DNA of 21,695 nt from positions 1-21,695 of the forward strand of contig DATMEW010000082.1 of assembly GCA_035556495.1 (NCBI GenBank). Direction: 5' to 3'. The translations under genes and the position numbers were made by a program. Position 1 is the stretch's first letter, and each line of letters begins with the position of its first letter. Below are positions 1 through 8,896 of this stretch, one piece after another. Source of the stretch: CANKHJ01 sp035556495 (lineage in GTDB: Bacteria; Pseudomonadota; Alphaproteobacteria; Rhizobiales; Xanthobacteraceae). A model generated the notes under the pieces. The model searched no databases. It saw nothing but the letters and a program-made list of their open reading frames with translations, and was not told the DNA's origin.

Positions 1-923
1 CCGGTGTCCACCATTGCCGCCAGCACCACTTCGGCGCGGCGTTCCGCTGCCGCGCGGTTGCGATGCGGAGCAAGGCGCGAGGGCGATTTGACGAGGCCCG
101 CCAGCATGGCGGCTTCCGCCAGCGTCACCTGCCGGGCGGACTTGTCGAAATAGCGCTGGGCGGCGGCTTCGACGCCATAGGCGCCGGCGCCGAAATAGAC
201 ACGGTTCAGATAGAGTTCGAGGATCTGCGGTTTCGTGTAGCGATGTTCGAGCCAGAGCGCGAGCACCAGCTCCTGAATCTTGCGGTTGTAGGTCCGCTCC
301 TGATTGAGAAAGAGGTTCTTGGCGAGTTGCTGGGTGAGTGTGGAGCCGCCCTGTGCAACGCCGAGATTGGCAAGATTGGCCGCGGCCGCGCGGGCGAGCC
401 CGATCGGATCGAAGCCGAAGTGATAATTGAAGCGGCGGTCCTCGATGGCGATGAAAGCGAGCGGCAGATGCGGCGGCAGCTCCCGCAGCGGCACCGCGAC
501 GCCGCCCATCTCGCCGCGTGTCGCGAGGGCGGTGCCGTCCGCGCCGACGATCTGGACGGACGGCGGGCGCGGCGGAATTTCCAGGGACTGGATCGGCGGC
601 AGATGAAAGCCGACCCAGAACACCGCGGCGATGCCCGCGATCACGAGCCAGAGCGAGGCCACCGCGCCCCAGTAGATGCTGCGTGACAGGAAGCGTCTGA
701 GCCGCCCCTTGCTCCTGCTTTTGCCCTTGCGGCCTGGCCGGCGCGGACGGGACGGCGCGGTCGGCTCGCGACGAGCGGGATTGCCACTGGTTTTGCCGCC
801 ATGACCGCCGGCCGCGCTACCGGGCGCGGGGCGATCCTCGCGGCTCACACGAATGTCGGATGCCGGGCCGGCGGAAACGCCAAAAACGGGTTCGCGGCGT
901 GTGCCGGCCTTTCGCCCCGCCAT
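1..923 (-). CDS. Class A penicillin-binding protein (1A-type), N-terminal part
   Basis: Bifunctional peptidoglycan synthase that polymerises lipid II and cross-links stem peptides at the inner membrane; only the glycosyltransferase part lies in the window, because the frame runs off the left edge after 307 residues. A long basic, Pro/Arg/Lys-rich cytoplasmic tail (about residues 1-80) is followed by one membrane anchor (about 84-106) and then a GT51 domain. GT51 motifs are clear: EDRRF at 161-165 with the catalytic Glu161, GGSTLTQQLAKN at 192-203, and the KIQE and ELYLNRVYFGAGAYG blocks around 215-250. The ATG at 923 is the only good in-frame start before a stop at 984-986. The transpeptidase domain is not visible, so the subtype (1A or 1C) cannot be decided. 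The long disordered basic tail is common in alphaproteobacterial members. Confidence 0.93.
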   Translation of the reverse strand, partial: MAGRKAGTRREPVFGVSAGPASDIRVSREDRPAPGSAAGGHGGKTSGNPARREPTAPSRPRRPGRKGKSRSKGRLRRFLSRSIYWGAVASLWLVIAGIAAVFWVGFHLPPIQSLEIPPRPPSVQIVGADGTALATRGEMGGVAVPLRELPPHLPLAFIAIEDRRFNYHFGFDPIGLARAAAANLANLGVAQGGSTLTQQLAKNLFLNQERTYNRKIQELVLALWLEHRYTKPQILELYLNRVYFGAGAYGVEAAAQRYFDKSARQVTLAEAAMLAGLVKSPSRLAPHRNRAAAERRAEVVLAAMVDT

Positions 924-1187
924 GTTGCGTCTCGCGGCTGGAATGGCTGCGGTCGATCCGCAGGCTGCGCACTCCCGGCGATGCTAGGGCGCAGATTTTA
1001 AGCGGACGTTAAAATTCCTGTTGGCGATTTGTTTACCGGCTGAAGCGCGTCCCGTGGATGCCGGCGTCGCGTCGGAGAGGATAGCCACCGCCGAAGTGCG
1101 GCTTCACGTCCACGCGGCATCCCTGGAACAGGGGATAGGCGGTCCCCGAGCGCTATTCTAGCACGCTGTAAGGCGTGGGCTGGAATC

Positions 1188-2099
1188 GTGGACGACGTAC
1201 CGATGCGGGAAAGTCTGGCTGTGCCGCTGGCAGCGTCCGCATTCCGGGTTCGTCTGCTGCGGCCCGGTGGCCGCGGGGCCGCGGCCGACCTTGCCGCACT
1301 TCCGCGCGGCTGGTGTCTGGCGCAGTTCGAGCGCGCCAAGCGCGGCGCCGATATCGCCTGGTTCGAAACCTTGCAGGATGGCCGGTTCGGGCCGACCGTC
1401 GCACTGGTCGGCAGGCTGCAAGGCGGCGCGCCGCTCCGGCGGGGTGGCATGGCGGGCGCGCCGGCCGGCACGCTCACCGTGCTGCATGTCGATTGGACCC
1501 TGGCCGAGCGGCGCCTGCGCCGCTGCATGTGCACCGCCGGGCTGTCTCCCGCGGTCGCGCGTCTGGCGGTCTCGCTGTTTCGCTGCCGGGATGTCCGCAT
1601 CGCCGCCGCGCAGGCCGGTGTCGCTTATGAGACGGCGCGGGAATATCTCCAGACGGCGCGGGCCGCGGTCGGCGCGGAGAATTTGCAGCGGCTGGTCAGC
1701 GAGATGGGCCGCTGCCTCGGCCATGCGGGCGGCGAGGCAGCGGCCACAGCGCCGTTTCTGGCGGCGGCGCTGGGGCTGACGCGCCGGCAGCTCCAGATCG
1801 CAGAGCTGGTTTCGCAGGGCGCGACCCGGCGCGGCGTTGCATCGTTGCTCGGCGTGTCCGAAGCCGTGGTGAAGAAGGAGATCGCCATTGTCTTCACGGC
1901 GGTGGGCGTCGTCGGCGTCATCGGCCTTGCGCGGGCGATGATGGAGCTGAGGCTGCTGGCCGGCGCGGCGGTACATATCGATGCCTGTCGGCCGATGCCG
2001 GAGCCGGCCTCCGCGCCGCCCGCTGCGGGGCTCCTGCCGCGGAGCGCGGCCACACCCTTGGAGCCGGGGAGCGGGCTGCAACCCTCCGTCATGGCATGA
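1188..2099 (+). CDS. LuxR-type helix-turn-helix regulator with two HTH segments
   Basis: Predicted DNA-binding transcriptional regulator of 303 residues. The C-terminal HTH (about 196-257) follows the LuxR/GerE pattern: LTRRQLQIAELVSQGATRRG, then LGVSEAVVKKEIAIVF as the recognition helix region. An earlier segment (about 119-170, LSPAVARLAVSLFRCRD then AAAQAGVAYETAREYL) has the same layout, so the protein seems to carry two tandem LuxR-like HTHs behind an N-terminal region (1-115) that I do not recognise. The tail after 262 is Pro/Ala-rich and looks disordered. No receiver aspartate pattern is evident. The first codon is GTG at 1188; an ATG at 1203 is an alternative, and neither has a strong ribosome site. 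It points toward the lasso cluster 1.1 kb away and could control it, but this is inference from position only. Confidence 0.8.
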   Translation: MDDVPMRESLAVPLAASAFRVRLLRPGGRGAAADLAALPRGWCLAQFERAKRGADIAWFETLQDGRFGPTVALVGRLQGGAPLRRGGMAGAPAGTLTVLHVDWTLAERRLRRCMCTAGLSPAVARLAVSLFRCRDVRIAAAQAGVAYETAREYLQTARAAVGAENLQRLVSEMGRCLGHAGGEAAATAPFLAAALGLTRRQLQIAELVSQGATRRGVASLLGVSEAVVKKEIAIVFTAVGVVGVIGLARAMMELRLLAGAAVHIDACRPMPEPASAPPAAGLLPRSAATPLEPGSGLQPSVMA

Positions 2100-2135
2100 G
2101 GGTTCATGGCATGAGGGTTTGTGGCATGAGCATCG
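2091..2135 (+). repeat. Three 15-bp tandem repeats over the regulator stop codon
   Basis: Units atggcatgagggttc (2091-2105), atggcatgagggttt (2106-2120) and a diverged gtggcatgagcatcg (2121-2135). The stop codon of the regulator (2097-2099) lies inside the first unit, so unit loss or gain would leave the protein end unchanged. No function is evident. Confidence 0.8.
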
Positions 2136-2179
2136 TCCCGGCGCAGGGCCGCCCGGCCCCGATGCGCGCGTCCTCTTGC

Positions 2180-3037
2180 TCACCGCGGGCCCGGCTTGAT
2201 CCTGCGTGTGGCAGGATGGGACAGCCAGCGCCGCAGGTCACCTTTTATCTCGGCATCGCCGCTATCCTCGCTGCGCTCGAACAGTCTCGTGCGCTGGCGC
2301 TCGAACGCTCGATCGTATCGGCGTTGCAGAACGGGGCGATCGTCCGCCGGCGCCATGGTTCCGGCCTTCAATGCAAAGAACCGCGCCTCGAACGAGACGC
2401 CCGGCACGCTCTTGCGGTTGACGCTGTCGATGAAACTCGTGATGGCGATGTCGCAGCCGCGCCGGCCCTTCGGCGCGGCGACGAGGTTGTTGTCGCCCCA
2501 GTCGAGAACCTCGTCGAACTGCCGCAGCAGCGTCCAGTCGGCCGCGAATACGCGGACGGTCCAGCTATTGATGCCGATGCCGTTGCCCTGCGTGTTCCAT
2601 GCCGCGAGCACATATTCGCGGGAGCCGTCGCCATCGAGATCGACCGTGATGACGTCGAAGCTGCGCAGCCGGCCGGCCATCAGCACATCCGGCATCTCGA
2701 CCAGGGCATGGCCGCGCCGTTCGAGAAGAAAGGCGTGCTCGGGCGCGTCTTCCGGAATGTCCTGATCGTCCTCGAAACTCGCGGCGCAGCGCCAGAGCCG
2801 GGTGGCCTCGTCCATGGCGACGAACACGCCCGCCGTGCAACGCATCGTGTTCGCCGGCGTCTGCGCCAGCGCGGCGTCGTCGCGCGCCGGGGCAGGTCTG
2901 GCGAAGCTGGCCGTGCGGCAGGACTGGAGCGCGGCTTCCGCCACGCCGGGCGCAACGAGACTTGCAAGCAGGACGAGGCGCGCGCCCCGGCGCAGACGAA
3001 AACTCACGGGTTTGATCACGACGGTCTTCGCCTTCAT
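2180..3037 (-). CDS. Secreted protein of unknown function with a DxDGDG calcium-type loop
   Basis: Hypothetical exported protein of 285 residues. The ATG at 3037 is chosen because it places a classical Sec signal directly at the N-terminus: a basic region ending in RLRRGAR, a hydrophobic stretch LVLLASLVAPGV, and a likely cleavage site after AEA near residue 35. An upstream in-frame start at 3103 would bury the signal. The mature part has four Cys (40, 67, 84, 195) that could pair in the periplasm, and a DLDGDGSREYVLAAWN segment at 133-148 that resembles the FG-GAP/VCBS or EF-hand-like loops of beta-propeller and calcium-binding proteins. The C-terminus is Arg-rich. It is divergent from the lasso exporter (143 bp between starts), so the two may share a control region. 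I do not recognise the family and infer no enzymatic role. Confidence 0.78.
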   Translation of the reverse strand: MKAKTVVIKPVSFRLRRGARLVLLASLVAPGVAEAALQSCRTASFARPAPARDDAALAQTPANTMRCTAGVFVAMDEATRLWRCAASFEDDQDIPEDAPEHAFLLERRGHALVEMPDVLMAGRLRSFDVITVDLDGDGSREYVLAAWNTQGNGIGINSWTVRVFAADWTLLRQFDEVLDWGDNNLVAAPKGRRGCDIAITSFIDSVNRKSVPGVSFEARFFALKAGTMAPADDRPVLQRRYDRAFERQRTRLFERSEDSGDAEIKGDLRRWLSHPATRRIKPGPR

Positions 3038-3180
3038 GGGTCGGCCGGCTCCGATCCCAGCATAGGACCCTTTCGTATCCGGACCAGCGTTTCCGTTGCG
3101 CACGCGGAATGTGATCGAGCAACGCCCTCCGACACTTCTGGCATCCGCCGGGGTGGATGCTTGCAGCGGAGCACGCGCTG

Positions 3181-5040
<1,860 letters not shown>

Positions 5041-5057
5041 ACATTGAAAGGACGACC

Positions 5058-5330
5058 ATGCATATCCGACTGTCTCCCGGCACCAGCCTGACCGTGATCG
5101 AGGGCAAGAGCGTCCTGTTCTCGGTCAGGACCGGACAGTCCTACGGGTTGAACGAGATCGCGGCGGAAATGCTGCGCCTCGGTCTCGAAGGCGGGCTCGA
5201 CCACGCCGCGGAGCGGATTGCGCTGGACTACGACGCGCCCGCCGCGGAAGTGAGAAGCGATATCGACGTGCTGGTGCAACAGTTGATCGAACTCAAATTC
5301 GCTCAGGCCGTCGCGGGCCAGGGCTCGTAG
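5058..5330 (+). CDS. Lasso peptide B1 protein (PqqD-like leader-recognition protein)
   Basis: A 90-residue protein of the PqqD/RRE type. In lasso pathways the B1 protein binds the leader of the precursor and delivers it to the B2 protease and C cyclase. The family pattern is visible: an N-terminal strand MHIRLSPGTSLTVIEGKSVLFSV, then TGQSYGLNEIAAEMLRLGLEGG (about 25-46) and a helical C-terminal half ending DIDVLVQQLIELKFAQ. ATG 5058 (GAAAGGA just upstream) starts exactly at the usual first strand. A GTG at 5037 overlapping the stop of D would add seven residues and is the alternative. Its last 28 bases overlap the 3' end of the B2 gene on the opposite strand. Identification rests on the family shape and on B2, C and D alongside. 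Confidence 0.88.
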   Translation: MHIRLSPGTSLTVIEGKSVLFSVRTGQSYGLNEIAAEMLRLGLEGGLDHAAERIALDYDAPAAEVRSDIDVLVQQLIELKFAQAVAGQGS

Positions 5331-5683
5331 GCCGCGACCACGGAGAAATCCTCAAGTCCGGGCGTCTGGATGAAAGTGTCATCGCCGCATGTCACCCAGG
5401 CATGGCCCGACAGCGGCGACAGCCGCATGCCGATCTTGAGCGAAGCTGGATGGCCGTGACGGTTGAGCGCGAACCAGACGGCGACGGCCTGATCGAGGCA
5501 CTCGATCCGCATCGGCAATGCGTTCAGGCCGCGCAGCGCCCGCTCGGCGACGCGCTTCCCGGGCTCCATGGCGAGGCGGCGCTTGCGCGTCCTTTCGCCC
5601 AGCCACTGGAACAGGCGGACGGTGCGGTCGATCCCCAGGGCTTTCGTGGACAGATGCGAGAGAGACAGAACGAGGACACTCAT
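5303..5683 (-). CDS. Lasso peptide B2 protein (transglutaminase-like leader protease)
   Basis: A 126-residue Cys protease of the lasso B2 family (transglutaminase-core fold) that removes the leader from the precursor before ring closure. Cys62 sits in RIECLDQAVAVWFALNRHGHPASLKIG, and His94 in SGHAWV follows 32 residues later, the same spacing as Cys150-His182 of McjB. The third catalytic residue is less clear: the position equivalent to the McjB Asp is Gln106, with Asp101 and Asp102 close by. Codon third positions are strongly G/C in this minus frame, and the overlapping plus frame shows no family similarity, so the gene really is antisense to its partners. Ribosome site AAAGGG lies about 10 bases before ATG 5683. 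It converges on B1 (28-base overlap) and diverges from C with only 27 bases between starts. Confidence 0.88.
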   Translation of the reverse strand: MSVLVLSLSHLSTKALGIDRTVRLFQWLGERTRKRRLAMEPGKRVAERALRGLNALPMRIECLDQAVAVWFALNRHGHPASLKIGMRLSPLSGHAWVTCGDDTFIQTPGLEDFSVVAAYEPWPATA

Positions 5684-5710
5684 GGGCGCGCGACCCTTTC
5701 AGGACAGGAG

Positions 5711-7534
5711 ATGTTTGCCATGGCCGCCGGCATGACGGCTGTGAGCCCGGATGGGTCCGGCCATGGCGAGGGGTTCGACGACATGACCGGTGGCGGGACC
5801 GATCCGCTGCGCCTGTGCTGGCGGGAAGGCACGATCGAGATCGAGGGGATCGTCCAGCGCGTCGAGGACTGCATCGGCGCGCCGGCTCTGCGCCGCCTCG
5901 TCGTGCTGGTGGAGCGGGACGGTCCGGAGGCGCTGGCGCGCGCCGAAGGGGACTTCGTCGCGCTGGTCAGTACCCGGACCGGCGTTCACGCCTTCAAGAG
6001 CTTCACCTCCCAATATCAGATCTATTACCGGGAGGCCGACCGCACGGTCGCGAACCGCCTGTTCGCTTTCTGGAGCGATGCGGCGCGGTGGCAGGATGAT
6101 TATTTCGCGCGGCATGTCCTGATTGTGCCGGGCTATCAGGTCCTCAGCCGGGACACGCCGGTTGAAGGCGTGTTCCGCGTCCTGCCGGGAGAACTGGTGA
6201 CGGTCGCGCCCGACGGGATCGCGCGCCGGCAGTTGCTGCGGCGGGATTATCGCTACCGGCTCGATGCCGGCCAGCGCCGGGAGGACGCCGCCGCGCAGAT
6301 CCTCGATCTGCTGCGCGACGCCATCCGCACGCGCCTTGCGGCGCGGCCGCAGGCCCGCGTCTGCGTCGAGATATCCGGCGGGCTCGACTCGTCCTTCATC
6401 GCCTGCCTGCTGGGCGAGCAGACCTCCGGCATCCGCGGCGTGATGTTCTCCCAGCCGCGGCTGCCCTCCCATGCGGTCAGCGAAGGCTATGCCCGCGAGG
6501 TGGCGGACCGCTACGGCATCGACCTTGTCGTCATCCCGCCGGAGGACCTGCCGGCCCCGCCGTTTCCGGAGGCCGGATATTCCGACGAGCCGAGCGACTT
6601 CTTCTGGTTCGGCGATGTCTTTTCGCGCGCGGTTGCCCAGCTCTCGGAGCCCGGCTCCTTCGTCTTCACCGGCTTCGGGGCGGACCAGTTGTTCCTGCGC
6701 TCGCCGGCTTTCCTGCCCTATCTGCTGAAGCACCGGCAGTTCGGCGCGTTCTTCAAGGCGTTGCCGGACGCCAGCGCGTTGCTGTCGCGCGGCCGGATGA
6801 GCCTGCTGCGGCAATGCCTGCTGTCGGTGATGCCGGAGCGTGCCTATCGCCGCCGGCAACAGACCGGCCGCCTGCGCGGCCTGCTGGACGTGAGCGACGT
6901 CAACATGGAGCGCGTGCTCACCGCCGATGTGCCCTGGCTTCATTGCGGGAAGGGACTGGCGGCCTATACGCTCGAACGCCGCGGCAACGAGGCTGCGCTG
7001 GTCGGCACCGGCATCCTCTGCGACGACTGGGGTTATTTCTCCGCGCCCCGGACCGTGACGCAGGCTCATTTCGCCGGGAAGGGCTTGTCCGATGCGTCGC
7101 CCTTCTGCGATCTGCCGCTGCTCGATCATCTCTATGGCGAGGTCAGCGCGCTGGCGATTCATGATTTCGGTGGCCGCTACAAGGAGCTTCTGCGCGAGGC
7201 CCAGAAAGGCGTGGTGCCGGAAAGCCTGCGGAACCGCCAGAACGACACCTTCGTCTTCAACTCGTTCCAGATGAATTATGTCGATGCGTCCCGGGAGTAT
7301 TTCGAGGACCTGCTTGGCGATGCCGATGCGGCCTGGGTCGATGTCGCCGGTGTCCGCCATGCGCTTCAGGAACTATCCTTCGGCATGACCACCCATGTGA
7401 CGCGCTCCGCGCTGGCGCTGATGGGTTATCTGCAATGGCGGCGGGCGTTCCTTCGCCGGCATGCGAAGACGGATGAGGCTGCGCGTGACGGCATGATCCA
7501 TGCCAGAGTGCCGCTGCCTTCGTCGCCATCCTGA
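5711..7534 (+). CDS. Lasso cyclase (C protein, asparagine synthetase B-like)
   Basis: ATP-dependent macrolactam synthetase (607 residues) that adenylates the side chain of an Asp/Glu in the precursor core and closes an isopeptide ring with the new N-terminus, trapping the tail. The C-terminal domain is asparagine-synthetase-like: the PP-loop SGGLDSS at 222-228 binds ATP, and TGFGADQLF (nucleotides about 6665-6700) matches the GxGGDELF block, with Ala and Gln replacing Gly and Glu. The N-terminal domain (about 1-190) resembles the glutaminase half but has no Cys at position 2, as expected for cyclases that do not use glutamine. AGGA lies 6 bases before ATG 5711; ATG 5720 with AGGAG 9 bases upstream is equally possible. 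The open frame extends back to 5402, but that part is the antisense of B2. Confidence 0.9.
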   Translation: MFAMAAGMTAVSPDGSGHGEGFDDMTGGGTDPLRLCWREGTIEIEGIVQRVEDCIGAPALRRLVVLVERDGPEALARAEGDFVALVSTRTGVHAFKSFTSQYQIYYREADRTVANRLFAFWSDAARWQDDYFARHVLIVPGYQVLSRDTPVEGVFRVLPGELVTVAPDGIARRQLLRRDYRYRLDAGQRREDAAAQILDLLRDAIRTRLAARPQARVCVEISGGLDSSFIACLLGEQTSGIRGVMFSQPRLPSHAVSEGYAREVADRYGIDLVVIPPEDLPAPPFPEAGYSDEPSDFFWFGDVFSRAVAQLSEPGSFVFTGFGADQLFLRSPAFLPYLLKHRQFGAFFKALPDASALLSRGRMSLLRQCLLSVMPERAYRRRQQTGRLRGLLDVSDVNMERVLTADVPWLHCGKGLAAYTLERRGNEAALVGTGILCDDWGYFSAPRTVTQAHFAGKGLSDASPFCDLPLLDHLYGEVSALAIHDFGGRYKELLREAQKGVVPESLRNRQNDTFVFNSFQMNYVDASREYFEDLLGDADAAWVDVAGVRHALQELSFGMTTHVTRSALALMGYLQWRRAFLRRHAKTDEAARDGMIHARVPLPSSPS

Positions 7535-7546
7535 TCGCCGCCGTAA

Positions 7547-7577
7547 GGGAAGGCAGGCGCTTGGAACCTGCCTTCCC
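7547..7577. terminator. Hairpin between cyclase and precursor genes (bidirectional terminator candidate)
   Basis: A perfect 11-bp inverted repeat, gggaaggcagg (7547-7557) and cctgccttccc (7567-7577), with a 9-base loop. It starts 12 bases after the cyclase stop and ends 20 bases before the precursor stop on the other strand. An outer tcgcc/ggcga pair (7535-7539 and 7579-7583) extends the dyad. Neither side has a good T-run, so the hairpin may act with Rho or protect the two 3' ends. Confidence 0.6.
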
Positions 7578-7597
7578 TGGCGATATTTGAACCGGTC

Positions 7598-7711
7598 TTA
7601 CTTGAAGAAGCCGGCGTATTTCTTGCCGTCGCTGCTCGGACCGGTGTGGTTGGACTTGATCAGTTCGATGTCGCCGAGCTTGACGATCGCGGGCTTGGTG
7701 TAGGTCTTCAT
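7598..7711 (-). CDS. Lasso peptide precursor (A)
   Basis: A 37-residue precursor. The leader reads MKTYTKPAIVKLGDIELIK and follows the lasso leader pattern YxxPxLxxxG: Tyr4, Pro7, Ile9 in the Leu place, Gly13. The remaining residues, from Ser20, are SNHTGPSSDGKKYAGFFK. Asp28 is the only acidic residue in this part, so it must be the ring acceptor. Starting the core at Ser20 gives a 9-membered ring and an 18-residue product; starting at Asn21 gives an 8-membered ring. The usual Thr two places before the core is absent (Ile18 or Lys19 instead). The tail has bulky Tyr32, Phe35 and Phe36 as possible plugs and three Lys, giving a cationic peptide. Ribosome site GAGGGAG lies about 6 bases before the ATG. 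It converges with the cyclase and follows the FAH gene on the same strand after a 204-base gap. Confidence 0.87.
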   Translation of the reverse strand: MKTYTKPAIVKLGDIELIKSNHTGPSSDGKKYAGFFK

Positions 7712-7775
7712 TTCAATCTCCCTCACGAAGCGCCCGAAGGCGCATGTCTATTCAAAGCTAGACAATGATTCGACG
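7712..7775 (-). promoter_or_regulatory. 5' leader of the precursor gene with UUCG hairpin
   Basis: Read on the minus strand, a gcgcc-ttcg-ggcgc hairpin (7743-7730) with the very stable UUCG tetraloop lies just before the ribosome site. Upstream of it, GTCTA and TAGAC form a spaced inverted repeat (8 bases between) in a locally AT-richer stretch (about 7745-7775), the most likely promoter or operator area. I cannot assign -35 and -10 boxes with confidence. Confidence 0.5.
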
Positions 7776-7874
7776 ATAACAGGGATCAGGAATGGGCCGC
7801 GTGACCATTTGGGGGGTGCCGCGGGGCGCGGAATGTCGCGCGGGCTTGAAGCGGCGAAGGCATCTCATCCGAAG

Positions 7875-7901
7875 CCGCCGGCGCGTCGGTGGCGCCGGCG
7901 G
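7875..7901 (-). terminator. GC hairpin after the FAH-family gene
   Basis: A perfect 10-bp inverted repeat, ccgccggcgc (7875-7884) and gcgccggcgg (7892-7901), with a 7-base loop, starting 15 bases after the stop of the FAH-family gene on the minus strand. It has no T-run. If it ends that transcript, the precursor gene downstream must use its own promoter. Confidence 0.5.
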
Positions 7902-7915
7902 AAGGGTCGAGGCGA

Positions 7916-8785
7916 TCAAGCCTCGGCGATGATGGGGTTGCGCAGCAGGCCGACCTTCTCGATCTCGACCTCGCAGACATCGCCGGCCTTGAGGAAGACC
8001 GGCGGCTTGCGCGCGAAGCCGACGCCGGCGGGCGTGCCGGTCACGATCACGTCGCCGGGGCTCAGCGTGAAGGCGCTGCTGAGATAGGACACCAGCGTGG
8101 CGATATCGAAGATCATGTCGTCGGTGCTGGCGTCCTGCATCACCGCGCCGTTGACGCGGGTCACGAGCCGCAGGCCCTTGGCGCCGGGCGGCAGTTCGTC
8201 GGCGGTCACGAAATCCGGGCCGAAGCCGCCGGTACCGTCGAAGGTCTTGCCGACGATCCACTGGTGGCTGTGAAACTGGAAGTCGCGGATCGAGCCGTCG
8301 TTGAACACCGAATAGCCGGCGACATAATCCAGCGCGTCGTCCTTCGAGACATGCCGGGCGGTTTTGCCGATCACAGCGACCAGCTCGCCCTCCCAGTCGA
8401 ACTCGGCGGAGTTGCGCGGCGCGATCATCGGCTCGCCGGCGGCAACGAGGCTATTGGCATAGCGGCCGAACACCACCGGCAGCTTCGGCAGGCCCTCGTA
8501 GGGACTCTCGGCGGCATGATCGACATAGTTGAGGCCGATGCAGATGATCTTGGCCGGCTCAGGGATAGGCGGCAGCAGCTTGACGGCCTCGGCGGCGCGC
8601 AATGCGCTGTCCGCGGCGGCCGCGACGGCGGCCTTCGCTTTCTCCATCGCCGCCGGGCCGGCCTTGAGCAGCCCGGCGAGGGTCGCCGGCAGGTCCGGCG
8701 CGGCCACGCTGAGGTCCACGATCTGCTCGCCCCGGCGCGCGCCGAGCCGGGCCTTGCCGTCATGCATGAAGGTTACGAAACGCAT
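7916..8785 (-). CDS. Fumarylacetoacetate hydrolase (FAH) family protein
   Basis: A 289-residue enzyme of the FAH superfamily, which hydrolyses or isomerises acyl-pyruvate-type compounds, often in aromatic catabolism, with a divalent metal. The N-terminal 70 residues form the small domain of longer family members. The catalytic domain starts near 78 (AKIICIGLNYVDHAAE, with His90). The metal ligands are likely Glu132 and Glu134 in FDWEGELVAVIGK and Asp163 in YSVFNDGSIRD. The SPGDVIVTGTPAGVGFARKPPVFLKAGD block near the end is typical. The substrate cannot be told from the sequence; 2-hydroxyhepta-2,4-diene-1,7-dioate isomerase or acylpyruvase are common labels. The gene follows the DUF2339 gene after 111 bases and has no pathway partners nearby, so it is probably unrelated to the lasso cluster. 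Confidence 0.88.
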   Translation of the reverse strand: MRFVTFMHDGKARLGARRGEQIVDLSVAAPDLPATLAGLLKAGPAAMEKAKAAVAAAADSALRAAEAVKLLPPIPEPAKIICIGLNYVDHAAESPYEGLPKLPVVFGRYANSLVAAGEPMIAPRNSAEFDWEGELVAVIGKTARHVSKDDALDYVAGYSVFNDGSIRDFQFHSHQWIVGKTFDGTGGFGPDFVTADELPPGAKGLRLVTRVNGAVMQDASTDDMIFDIATLVSYLSSAFTLSPGDVIVTGTPAGVGFARKPPVFLKAGDVCEVEIEKVGLLRNPIIAEA

Positions 8786-8896
8786 GGGTGTGATGCTCCG
8801 GTTTCAGGAAGGGTCGATGGGAGGCCGGCGGAATGGCCGTTGGAAGATGCGTTAGCCGACCGGACAGGCCCGCGCAATTCCGGCCGTGCGCTTGAC

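Noticed and set aside
5402..5710. Extension of the lasso cyclase frame back to 5402
   Set aside because: This part is the antisense of the B2 protease gene, has no cyclase similarity, and good ribosome sites lie before 5711/5720.
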